DNA of 48,382 bases from Chlorobiaceae bacterium (lineage in GTDB: Bacteria > Bacteroidota > Ignavibacteria > UBA10030 > SZUA-254): NCBI GenBank assembly GCA_013824245.1, contig PNNN01000072.1, forward strand, positions 1-48,382, read 5' to 3'. Below the pieces are notes generated by a model. The model worked only from the letters and a program-made list of their open reading frames with translations, was not told the origin of the DNA and made no database searches. The translations under genes and the position numbers were made by a program. Below are positions 14,359 to 21,769 of this stretch, in pieces (position 1 is the first letter of the stretch; every line of letters starts with the position of its first letter).

Positions 14359-14385
14359 CAAGGCAGATAAACATTATCTGCCTTG
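14359..14385 (-). promoter_or_regulatory. Probable AbiEi operator (perfect 12-bp inverted repeat)
   Basis: CAAGGCAGATAA (14359-14370) and TTATCTGCCTTG (14374-14385) are exact complements with a 3-nt spacer, 27 bp upstream of the antitoxin start. AbiEi antitoxins are known to repress their own promoters by binding inverted repeats, so this is the likely autoregulatory site. A TTGGTT-like -35 lies just beyond it on the minus strand. Confidence 0.7.
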
Positions 14386-14486
14386 TTTTAGAACCAATAT
14401 AATATTATTTCCCCAAAAATCAAATACGACTTCAATCTTACAGAACAGATTTGAATATTCTCCAAAATCTTGTTAATTTTCTTCAC

Positions 14487-14516
14487 TTATGAACCTCCAA
14501 ACCGAAATCCTCAAAG
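14487..14516 (+). repeat. Right copy of 30-bp direct repeat at start of HEAT-like gene
   Basis: This contains TTATG and the first codons of the intact HEAT-like gene; it is 29/30 identical to 12780-12809. Together the copies bracket the AbiE module exactly. Confidence 0.85.
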
Positions 14517-15022
14517 AACATTCAAAGCGGCAGGTTGTAAAAATTGCCGGATGGATCGGCAGCAACCCGAACCGTTTTAAAAAATTGATGGAGCTTTTCC
14601 TCCATGGCGAACCGATTGAATCGCAGCGTTCTGCATGGATAGTCGGCTATTGCGGCGAGAAACATCCGGAGCTAATAACGCCGTGGCTTTCTGCAATGCT
14701 GAAGAAAATGCAAGAGCCGGATGTTCATTGTGCCGTTAAGAGAAATGTAACGCGCACACTTCGGTATATTGAAATTCCCCGCAAACATCTCGGTAAAGTA
14801 GTAACCATTTGTTTTAACGAGATTGCGAATCCAAGCAGCCCAGTGGCTATCAGAGTATTTTCGATGTACGTGCTGGCGGAAATTGCTAAACAAGAACCGG
14901 CAATTATCAATGAATTGCGCGTAACAATTGAGCAGTTACTTCCGTATGCCGGTGGAGGACTTCTTGCATGCAGTAGGAAGGTTTTGAAACAAATAGATAA
15001 AATGAAAAAAATAGTTGTTTGA
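14489..15022 (+). CDS. HEAT-repeat-like protein
   Basis: A 177-residue helical protein starting MNLQTEILKEHSKRQ. Paired helices such as SQRSAWIVGYCGEKHPELITPWL, HCAVKRNVTRTLRYIEIP and SSPVAIRVFSMYVLAEIAKQEP look like HEAT-type units, and the family is common as a conserved hypothetical in Bacteroidota. A role as a scaffold or regulator is possible; no catalytic residues are seen. Its 5' end is duplicated 1.7 kb upstream because of the AbiE insertion, yet the gene itself is complete. Its stop overlaps the promoter of the dcp gene. Confidence 0.75.
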   Translation: MNLQTEILKEHSKRQVVKIAGWIGSNPNRFKKLMELFLHGEPIESQRSAWIVGYCGEKHPELITPWLSAMLKKMQEPDVHCAVKRNVTRTLRYIEIPRKHLGKVVTICFNEIANPSSPVAIRVFSMYVLAEIAKQEPAIINELRVTIEQLLPYAGGGLLACSRKVLKQIDKMKKIVV

Positions 15023-15047
15023 CTTTTAGCAATAATTGCCGTATCAT
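15019..15047 (+). promoter_or_regulatory. Promoter for the M3 peptidase gene
   Basis: -35 TTGACT (15019-15024), 17-nt spacer, -10 TATCAT (15042-15047), about 65 bp upstream of the ATG; it overlaps the end of the HEAT-like gene. Confidence 0.55.
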
Positions 15048-15112
15048 CAATTCGTTATAATCCCATTAATCATTAAATCCAACACAATAAATCGTCTTTA
15101 CAAGGAGAACAA

Positions 15113-17215
15113 ATGAAAATAGTATGGTACACCGTTGCCTCCATATTGTTGCTTTGTGCGCTCACTTTTGCACAGGATAAAAAAAATATGGATAACCCTT
15201 TCTTTAAAACTTGGACAACCCCGTTTGAAACGCCGCCCTTTAACGATATTAAGGTGGAGCATTTTATGCCTGCCTACGAAGAAGGGATGAAGCAGCACGA
15301 TGTTGAAATCGGCGCTATTACACACGATCAAGAAGACCCGACATTCCAAAACACAATAGAGGTATTAGAAAAAAGCGGCAAGCTTTTAACAAAAGTCGAT
15401 TATATATTTGCCAGTTTGAACGATGCGAACACAAACGAGGAGATGCAGAAAATTGCAAAGACAATTGCGCCAATCCTCTCGAAGCACAACGACGACATCT
15501 CTCTAAACTCGAGACTATTCGATCGTGTTAAACAACTCTACGACGATAGGGATAAACTTGATCTAACCACAGAGCAGAAAACTGTTCTCGATAATTACTA
15601 TCAGGGTTTTGTCAGAGGTGGCGCGAATTTAACAGATGAAGCGAAAGATAAATTCAGAAAAATCAACGAAGAACTCAGCATTCTTTCTGTGAAGTTTTCG
15701 GAAAATCTGTTGAAGGAAACTATCGCGATGGGATTGGTTATAGATAATAAAGCTGATTTGGCAGGGCTTCCCGATGATGTAATTCAAGCTGCCGCTGAGA
15801 TGGCAAAGTCAAAAGGTCAGGAAGGTAAGTGGGTGTTCACGCTTCAGAAACCGAGTTTTATTCCTTTCCTCCAATATTCAAATAAGCGCGAACTGAGAGA
15901 GAAATTGTTCAGAGCTTATATCAGCCGAGGTAATAATAACAACGAGAATGATACCAAAAAAATATTATCAAGAATTGCCGCACTGCGAGTTGACAGGGCA
16001 AACTTACTCGGATTCAAAACCCATGCAGATTTTGTGCTCGACAGGTATATGGCAAAAAAACCTGAAAACGTTTATAAGTTTTTGAATGACCTTTGGAAAC
16101 CGGCATTAAAACGGGCGGGGACAGAAGTTGATGATTTGCAAAAGTTGATTAATAAAGAAGGCAATAAATTCAAACTCGAAGCGTGGGATTGGGTGTATTA
16201 TGCCGAGAAGGTAAAGAAAGAAAAATATGCTCTCGACGAAGAAATGCTGAGACCCTATTTCAAGATGGAAAATGTACGCCAAGGAGCTTTTGATGTGGCT
16301 GCAAAATTATACGGAATACAATTCATCGAGAGAAACGATATACAGGTCTATCACCCGGATGTAAAAGTGTACGAAGTTAAAGAAGCAGATGGTAAACATA
16401 TCGGTATTTTCTATTCGGACTATTTCCCGCGCGACAGCAAAAGAAGCGGTGCTTGGTCGGGCAGTATCAGAAACCAGTCGAACATGGATGGCAAGTATAT
16501 CACACCGGTTGTTTTTAATGTAGGTAATTTTGCAAAGCCGACTGCAGATAAGCCATCGTTGATGAGTGTTGATGATGTTGCTACATTATTTCATGAATTA
16601 GGTCATGGTCTTCACAGCTTGCTGTCGAACACTGTTTATCCGAATGCACAATCAGTTCCTCAAGATTTTGTGGAGCTTCCTTCACAGATAATGGAAAACT
16701 GGGCAATGGAACCTGAAGTTTTAAATATGTATGCGAAACATTACAAGACTGGCGAGCCGATGCCGAAAGAATTAATTGACAAAATTCGAAACTCCCAGCT
16801 TTTCAATCAGGGTTTTGAAACTGTTGAATATCTCGCCGCATCTTTCTTAGATATGGATTGGCATACACTGACGAACGATACAGAAAAGGATGTCCCGACA
16901 TTCGAGAAGGAATCGCTCACAAAAATCGGTTTGATTCCGCAGATTGAATCGCGGTATCAAAGCACCAATTTTTCCCATATCTTTTCGGGCGGTTATTCTT
17001 CAGGGTATTACAGTTACATCTGGGCGGCTGTTCTTGATGCGGATGCGTTTGAAGCTTTTAAAGAAACAAGTTTATTCGATCAAGCTACCGCAACCTCGTT
17101 CAGAAAAAATATTCTTGAAAAAGGCGGCAGCGAAGATGTAATGGTTGAATATAAGAGATTTAGAGGTGCGGAACCTAAAGTTGATGCTCTTTTGAAGCGA
17201 AGAGGCCTAAATTAA
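15113..17215 (+). CDS. dcp: Peptidyl-dipeptidase (M3 family), exported
   Basis: A 700-residue zinc metallopeptidase of the M3 family (Dcp/oligopeptidase A type) that removes C-terminal dipeptides from short peptides. The N-terminal signal peptide (1-20, ending TFA, then QDKK) places it in the periplasm. The zinc motif HELGHGLH is at 494-501, within the usual FHELGHGLHSLLS context, and the downstream glutamate region (VELPSQIMENWAMEP) supplies the third ligand. The helical N-terminal half and overall length are normal. A strong AAGGAG 5 nt before the ATG fixes the start. In this window it is one of several exported peptidases, suggesting peptide scavenging. Confidence 0.95.
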   Translation: MKIVWYTVASILLLCALTFAQDKKNMDNPFFKTWTTPFETPPFNDIKVEHFMPAYEEGMKQHDVEIGAITHDQEDPTFQNTIEVLEKSGKLLTKVDYIFASLNDANTNEEMQKIAKTIAPILSKHNDDISLNSRLFDRVKQLYDDRDKLDLTTEQKTVLDNYYQGFVRGGANLTDEAKDKFRKINEELSILSVKFSENLLKETIAMGLVIDNKADLAGLPDDVIQAAAEMAKSKGQEGKWVFTLQKPSFIPFLQYSNKRELREKLFRAYISRGNNNNENDTKKILSRIAALRVDRANLLGFKTHADFVLDRYMAKKPENVYKFLNDLWKPALKRAGTEVDDLQKLINKEGNKFKLEAWDWVYYAEKVKKEKYALDEEMLRPYFKMENVRQGAFDVAAKLYGIQFIERNDIQVYHPDVKVYEVKEADGKHIGIFYSDYFPRDSKRSGAWSGSIRNQSNMDGKYITPVVFNVGNFAKPTADKPSLMSVDDVATLFHELGHGLHSLLSNTVYPNAQSVPQDFVELPSQIMENWAMEPEVLNMYAKHYKTGEPMPKELIDKIRNSQLFNQGFETVEYLAASFLDMDWHTLTNDTEKDVPTFEKESLTKIGLIPQIESRYQSTNFSHIFSGGYSSGYYSYIWAAVLDADAFEAFKETSLFDQATATSFRKNILEKGGSEDVMVEYKRFRGAEPKVDALLKRRGLN

Positions 17216-17338
17216 ATAGATTGATATTAAATATCAGCAAGACGATATAACTTTTATTGCGGTGAAGTATCGATAGAGGCAACTCTTCGAAAAAATCGAC
17301 ATCACATATTTAAATCATTATAGTGAAATAAAAATATC

Positions 17339-17572
17339 ATGACTCTAAAAAGCTTTCGGAGAATATTTATTGCCATTGCCGGTTTCACAGTTCTGCTCAT
17401 AGGTATCGTGATGATATTTCTTCCAGGACCTTCGATCCTAGTTATACCTGCCGGTTTAGGGATATTGGCTACAGAATTTGTATGGGCAAAAGTATTATTG
17501 AATAAGATGAAAGAAAAGATTTTTAGAAAGAAGAAACCTCAGATGCCGGAAACGCCAAAGGAGATACAATAA
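17339..17572 (+). CDS. PGPGW-family small membrane protein
   Basis: A 77-residue protein with two hydrophobic segments (about 10-30 and 33-50) joined by FLPGPSILVIPAGLGILATEFVWAK. This matches the PGPGW transmembrane family (TIGR02611-like), whose function is unknown. The C-terminus is strongly basic (KMKEKIFRKKKPQ) and presumably cytoplasmic. It has no clear Shine-Dalgarno sequence and is convergent with the cold-shock gene, separated by a shared terminator. Confidence 0.8.
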   Translation: MTLKSFRRIFIAIAGFTVLLIGIVMIFLPGPSILVIPAGLGILATEFVWAKVLLNKMKEKIFRKKKPQMPETPKEIQ

Positions 17573-17573
17573 A

Positions 17574-17606
17574 AAACCCCGCCTCGAATTAATCGAAGCG
17601 GGGTTT
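17574..17606. terminator. Bidirectional terminator between PGPGW and csp genes
   Basis: CCCCGC (17577-17582) pairs with GCGGGG (17598-17603), with TCGA/TCGA pairing inside. An A-run lies on the left and T's on the right, so it can serve both convergent genes. Confidence 0.85.
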
Positions 17607-17636
17607 GTTGTTAAACGTGATTGTATCTATCGCAGC

Positions 17637-17840
17637 TTACGATATTACGGATACGTTTGAAGCCTGAAGTCCTTTTGGGCCGTTTTCAACTTCAAATTTC
17701 ACTTGGTCGCCTTCGTTAAGGTTTTTGTAACCTTCTCCGACGATCGATTTGTGATGGACGAATACATCTTCGCCACCTTGACGTGAAATGAAGCCGTAAC
17801 CTTTTGCTCCGTTGAACCATTTGACTGTTCCTTTTTCCAT
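17637..17840 (-). CDS. cspA: Cold-shock domain protein
   Basis: A 67-residue single cold-shock domain, a five-stranded OB fold that binds single-stranded RNA/DNA and melts RNA structures. RNP1 (KGYGFI, 13-18) and RNP2 (VFVHH, 26-30) are intact, and the start [17 protein letters not shown] is typical. AAGGA lies 7 nt upstream of the ATG. The gene is preceded by a long non-coding leader on the minus strand, as is usual for cold-regulated csp genes. The symbol is used in the family sense; the number of paralogues in the genome is unknown. Confidence 0.96.
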   Translation of the reverse strand: MEKGTVKWFNGAKGYGFISRQGGEDVFVHHKSIVGEGYKNLNEGDQVKFEVENGPKGLQASNVSVIS

Positions 17841-18130
17841 GGAACTATCCTTTCTATTATCCCGCCCTTGGCGGAATTGTTTTGTTTTGAAATGACCCCT
17901 GTTACAGGATCGGTAAAGTGTACGCCGGAAACCGTGGCTTTTATATAAAATACCGCTTTATCGGAGTTTATCCGACTCTGCGTGTTTCGATTGCTGGCGA
18001 CTCTGACCTTGAAAGGAGACAACGGGTACATCAGCTGGTGTTAAAAGCGTGCGAATACTGCAGAAAAACGTGTTCAGTAAACAACCCCGAAGGGTTGTGC
18101 TAACGGTGTACTGTTATTTGACTATATAAC
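17841..18130 (-). promoter_or_regulatory. Probable csp leader region with UUCG hairpin
   Basis: The region upstream of csp on the minus strand holds no supported gene. Minus-strand hairpins include ACAACCC/GGGTTGT (18081-18087 with 18092-18098), capped on the minus strand by a stable CUUCGG-type loop, and CCGCC/GGCGG near 17864-17876 just before the ribosome-binding site. A possible -35/-10 pair on the minus strand lies between about 18120 and 18150 (TTGATT, 16-nt spacer, TATATA). Long structured leaders are typical of csp genes. Confidence 0.45.
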
Positions 18131-18219
18131 ATACATTAAATTCCAATCAATAGCAATTATTACCTTAATTGTAATACCCAACAGTCTTAATGAGCTGTTA
18201 TACCATAAGAAATTTTAGT

Positions 18220-18248
18220 TTGTATTGTCTTTAAAAAAGTATTATAAT
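18220..18248 (+). promoter_or_regulatory. Promoter for ilvE
   Basis: -35 TTGTAT (18220-18225), 17-nt spacer, perfect -10 TATAAT (18243-18248); the leader to the ATG at 18317 would be about 60 nt. Confidence 0.65.
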
Positions 18249-18316
18249 TCAATATCGTAAATCATCTTTACCGTTCTTTTCTCAATCCCAGAGTATAACA
18301 ATTATGATTAAAAATT

Positions 18317-19381
18317 ATGCAGATTAAAATAGAAAAAACGAAGAATCCCAAACAAAAACCAGATCAATCAAATCTCGGTTTTGGGAAATATTTTACAGAT
18401 CATATGTTTATCGTCGATTATGCTGAAGGTAAAGGATGGCATGATGCGCGTATCATTCCATACCAACCCCTTTCCCTCGATCCGGCAACCTCGGTGTTTC
18501 ATTACGGACAGGCAATATTCGAAGGCATGAAAGCTTATCTTTCGGCAGAAGGTAAAATCCTCCTCTTCCGTCCGCGCAAAAATATGGAACGCATCAACAG
18601 CAGCGACGATAGAATGTCGATGCCTCTCATTGATGTTGACTTTGGTGTCGAAGCTATAAAAACTTTAGTGAAGCTTGATAGAGATTGGATTCCGACTGCA
18701 GATGGAACTTCGCTTTATATTCGTCCATTTATTATTTCTACCGATCCGGCACTCGGAGTGCGAGCGTCGAACACTTACAAATTCATCATAATCCTCTCGC
18801 CGGTTGGGGCATATTATCCTCAAGGAATAGCACCGGTAAAAATTTATGTTGAACCGGAATATGTTCGTGCGGTTCGCGGAGGAACAGGTTACGCCAAAGC
18901 CGCGGGTAATTACGCAGGCAGTATGAAAGCACAATCTATTGCTGCAAAGAAAGGATATGTGCAGGTACTTTGGCTCGACGGTGTTGAGAGAAAATATATC
19001 GAAGAAGTTGGTGCGATGAATGTCTTTTTCAAAGTCAAAGGCGAGGTTGTTACTCCGGCGCTTGAAGGAAGTATTCTCCCCGGCATTACGCGCGAGTCTG
19101 TTATATTTCTCTTGAAACATTGGGGGATGAAAGTGAGTGAACGCAAGATATCTATTCATGAACTCCAAGAGGCGCATAATAAAGGAGAATTGGAAGAAGC
19201 ATTCGGAACCGGAACCGCCGCTGTAATTTCTCCGATAGGTGAATTGAGTTGGAATGGGAGTCGGATGGTCTTAAATTACGGCAACACCGGCGATGTAGCC
19301 CACAAACTTTATGACATGCTCACAGGAATACAATTCGGGCGCTTGAAAGACGAATTCGGCTGGACGGTAAAGGTTGAATAG
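18317..19381 (+). CDS. ilvE: Branched-chain amino acid aminotransferase
   Basis: A 354-residue class IV PLP aminotransferase that interconverts leucine, isoleucine and valine with their 2-oxo acids using 2-oxoglutarate/glutamate. It is the longer, type II form: an N-terminal lead (FGKYFTDHMFIVDY) and FHYGQAIFEGMKAY are present. The PLP lysine is K194 in GGTGYAKAAGNYAGS, followed by YIEEVGAMNVFF and GSILPGITRES, which bind cofactor phosphate and substrate. It acts in the cytoplasm. It stands alone with its own promoter and terminator, away from other ilv genes. Confidence 0.95.
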   Translation: MQIKIEKTKNPKQKPDQSNLGFGKYFTDHMFIVDYAEGKGWHDARIIPYQPLSLDPATSVFHYGQAIFEGMKAYLSAEGKILLFRPRKNMERINSSDDRMSMPLIDVDFGVEAIKTLVKLDRDWIPTADGTSLYIRPFIISTDPALGVRASNTYKFIIILSPVGAYYPQGIAPVKIYVEPEYVRAVRGGTGYAKAAGNYAGSMKAQSIAAKKGYVQVLWLDGVERKYIEEVGAMNVFFKVKGEVVTPALEGSILPGITRESVIFLLKHWGMKVSERKISIHELQEAHNKGELEEAFGTGTAAVISPIGELSWNGSRMVLNYGNTGDVAHKLYDMLTGIQFGRLKDEFGWTVKVE

Positions 19382-19407
19382 AGCGACCTTCATATTCTAA
19401 TTTCGGA

Positions 19408-19438
19408 ATGGCAAGAAAATAAACTTGCCATTTTTTTT
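19408..19438 (+). terminator. Rho-independent terminator after ilvE
   Basis: Stem ATGGCAAG (19408-19415)/CTTGCCAT (19424-19431), 8-nt loop, followed by eight T's. Confidence 0.9.
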
Positions 19439-19571
19439 GATTGGATGAAACCGATCAGATTTACGCTGCTGATATCACTAAAACAGTCATATACCCACGG
19501 GTAATGTCAACGGAAATCTATTTATTCCGTCTAACCAGAATAAAGAAGTACTAATTATCATAAAGAATCAA

Positions 19572-20990
19572 ATGAGATACATATCAATTATCACGTTATT
19601 ACTCTGTAGTCTATTCATAATCGACTCTACAAAATCTTACGGGTCAATTCAATCGGATCAGGAGAAAATATCTTCTAAAATAATTGAATCATATATTGAT
19701 GCGTTTAATAGTGACGAAAACGGAATGAGTAAATTTATTCTGGACAATGTATCGAGCAATGCCTTGAGTGCAAGACCTCTCGAATCTCGCCTTGCCATCT
19801 ACAAACAGTTAAGGAGTGATATGGGGAGTATTGAACTAAAGAAAATCGAAGCAACTTCTGAATCGATGATTTCGGCGATCGTCCACACTCAAAAAGGTGA
19901 ATGGTTTAGATTTACATTCGAGCTTGATTCTGGATTGTCGAATAAGATTGTAGGTATTCGCATCGAAGATACTGATGAACCTGAATTATCAAAGTCAGCT
20001 AAAATGTCGGAAAGTGAAGCTTTGCAATCAATTGCCAAATATCTCGATGCCCAGACAATGAAAGATCAATTTTCAGGATCAGTTTTAGTTGCAAAAAATG
20101 GTAAGCCGATTTTTAAACGTGCTTACGGAGAGGCGAATAAAGAATTCAATATCCGCAATCATCCTGATACAAAATTCAATCTCGGATCGATAAATAAAAT
20201 ATTTACTCAGATTGCAATAGGTCAGCTTTATGAAGATGGTAAGCTTTCATTCAGCGATCCTATCATTAAATATCTCCCCGATTATCCGAACAAAACGGCG
20301 GCAGAAAAAGTAACAATCCGGCATCTGCTCGATATGTCGTCGGGTGTTGGAGATTTCTTCGGTGAGAAATTCGAGAACACACCGAAAGATCGTTTACGCA
20401 CTATCGGTGATTTCCTGCCGATGTTTGCCAATGATTCGTTAAAGTTCGAACCCGGAACGCAGCGGCAGTACTCAAACGGCGGATTTATTGTCTTAGGAGC
20501 GATCATCGAAAAAGCATCCATGCTAAGTTACTACGATTACGTTAAAGAGCACATCTTCAAACCTGCCGGTATGGTGAATACAGATTCGTACGAGGCGGAT
20601 ATTCCCATTCCTAATCTTGCTGAAGGATATACTCGAGACAGTTTGAATCAGCCATGGCGAAAAAATATTTACTCAAGGCCTGCACGGGGAAGTTCCGCGG
20701 GTGGAGGTTATTCTACTGTCGAAGATTTGCTGAAATTCATAGTTGCACTTGAAAAGGGGAGCTTCTTTGCAAAAACAGATACATGGAATATCCTTAAAGG
20801 TGAACCTGCGAACAAGGATAGTAAGAAGCAGGGAGGTATGGGGATTTTCGGTGGAGCTCCAGGAATAAATTCCGGAATCGAAACAAATATTGGAAAAGGG
20901 TATACTGCGATTGTGATGTCGAATTACGATCCGCCGGCGGCGCGAGATGCAATAAAAAAGATAGGTTCTATCTTACGCTCAATTCGTTAG
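19572..20990 (+). CDS. Exported serine hydrolase, class C beta-lactamase-like
   Basis: A 472-residue protein. A signal peptide (about 1-25) precedes an N-terminal domain of about 120 residues that resembles a small SnoaL/NTF2-like or substrate domain, and then a serine beta-lactamase-like/penicillin-binding fold (about 160-470). S206-x-x-K209 (GSINK) and Y300-x-N302 (YSNGG) are the catalytic motifs. The usual KTG/HxG third motif is replaced by a glycine-rich GIFGGAPG stretch, as seen in esterase- or D-aminopeptidase-like members. True beta-lactamase activity is therefore unlikely. It is a periplasmic or surface esterase/peptidase of unknown substrate. Confidence 0.9.
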   Translation: MRYISIITLLLCSLFIIDSTKSYGSIQSDQEKISSKIIESYIDAFNSDENGMSKFILDNVSSNALSARPLESRLAIYKQLRSDMGSIELKKIEATSESMISAIVHTQKGEWFRFTFELDSGLSNKIVGIRIEDTDEPELSKSAKMSESEALQSIAKYLDAQTMKDQFSGSVLVAKNGKPIFKRAYGEANKEFNIRNHPDTKFNLGSINKIFTQIAIGQLYEDGKLSFSDPIIKYLPDYPNKTAAEKVTIRHLLDMSSGVGDFFGEKFENTPKDRLRTIGDFLPMFANDSLKFEPGTQRQYSNGGFIVLGAIIEKASMLSYYDYVKEHIFKPAGMVNTDSYEADIPIPNLAEGYTRDSLNQPWRKNIYSRPARGSSAGGGYSTVEDLLKFIVALEKGSFFAKTDTWNILKGEPANKDSKKQGGMGIFGGAPGINSGIETNIGKGYTAIVMSNYDPPAARDAIKKIGSILRSIR

Positions 20991-21168
20991 ACGATTATAA
21001 TCTGTTAAATTTATTTTATTGGCAAGTCGCTAAATTATTCTTCGAATTATCGAAAAGAATAAATGGATATTTGAATTTCACGACGCCGCATTTCCTCCGA
21101 ATATAAAAGTTGGTGAGATATTGTATATGCGGAAGAAGTAATTTGCAAAATAATATTGTTACTTCAGA

Positions 21169-21205
21169 AAAAATGCGGCTCGCAATTTATGTGAGCCGCA
21201 TTTTT
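21169..21205. terminator. Bidirectional terminator between serine hydrolase and RRM genes
   Basis: A 13-bp perfect stem (21169-21181 with 21193-21205; core ATGCGGCTC/GAGCCGCAT) with an A-run before and a T-run after, suited to terminate both convergent genes. The rest of the 20991-21230 gap shows nothing else. Confidence 0.9.
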
Positions 21206-21230
21206 CGTAATAAATGGAATTTTCACCGTG

Positions 21231-21590
21231 TTAGAATCGTCGACCGCCGCCACCGCCGCCACCACCGCTGCGTCGACCGCCGCCACCACCACCACCGAAT
21301 CCGCCTCTTCCGCCTCTGCGACCGCCGCCACCACCACTACCGCGTTCTTCGCGTGGACGGGCTTCGTTCACAACAATCTGCTTGCTGTCTAATTGTTTGC
21401 CGTTGAGGGCTTTCATTGCGGCTTCTGCTTCTTCCTTCTTCGGCATTTCAACGAATCCAAAACCTTTGGATTCTCCGCTAAACTTGTCTTTGATGATCTG
21501 GATGCTCTTTATCTCACCAAATGCCTGGAATTCTGCGCGCAAGTCGTCTTCACTTACTCCGTGCGACAAATTGCCTACAAATAAATTCAT
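21231..21590 (-). CDS. Glycine-rich RNA-binding protein (RRM)
   Basis: A 119-residue protein with one RNA recognition motif (about 1-78) and a Gly/Arg-rich tail. RNP2 is LFVGNL at the N-terminus and RNP1 is KGFGFVEM; the tail consists of glycine runs with RR pairs (GGRRGGRGGFGGG). Such RRM proteins in cyanobacteria, Chlorobi and Bacteroidota are linked to cold or stress and to RNA binding in the cytoplasm. The ATG at 21590 has AAGGAG 6 nt upstream; a TTG at 21596 in the same frame is less likely. The leader carries a hairpin that may be regulatory. Confidence 0.93.
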   Translation of the reverse strand: MNLFVGNLSHGVSEDDLRAEFQAFGEIKSIQIIKDKFSGESKGFGFVEMPKKEEAEAAMKALNGKQLDSKQIVVNEARPREERGSGGGGGRRGGRGGFGGGGGGGRRSGGGGGGGGRRF

Positions 21591-21633
21591 ATACAACTCC
21601 TTTAGTGTTAGTTTTTTTTAAAGCAATACCCTG

Positions 21634-21704
21634 GTGCAGAACTCAGGTTTACCTCCACCGGATAATGCACATGTTAAATATAGGAAAAGATTTTGATAAA
21701 CCAA
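21634..21704 (-). promoter_or_regulatory. Promoter and structured leader of the RRM gene
   Basis: On the minus strand a -35 TTGGTT (21704-21699), 16-nt spacer and -10 TATATT (21682-21677) predict a start near 21670. The RNA would begin with GTGCA (21670-21666), which pairs with TGCAC (21638-21634), forming a hairpin at the very 5' end of an 80-nt leader. RRM genes in Chlorobi are known to carry a conserved leader motif (Chlorobi-RRM); whether this is one cannot be judged by eye. Confidence 0.45.
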
Positions 21705-21769
21705 TAACAAATCTTTCAATTTTTGATGTAATTTATAAATTAATCAAAATTAAGCAAAAAAAGGCATAT

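Noticed and set aside
17699-18031. Open frame of 110 codons on the minus strand over the csp gene and its leader
   Set aside because: It overlaps the well-supported csp gene in another frame, and its composition is not protein-like.
18665-19177. Open frame of 170 codons antisense to ilvE
   Set aside because: The sense strand encodes a full-length aminotransferase with all motifs.
19572-20990. Antibiotic-resistance beta-lactamase
   Set aside because: The SxxK and YxN motifs are present, but the KTG-type motif is absent and an extra N-terminal domain exists, which fits an esterase/peptidase-like member better.
21110-21406. Open frame of 98 codons on the plus strand rich in Arg and His
   Set aside because: It is the complement of the glycine-rich tail of the RRM gene and crosses the terminator.
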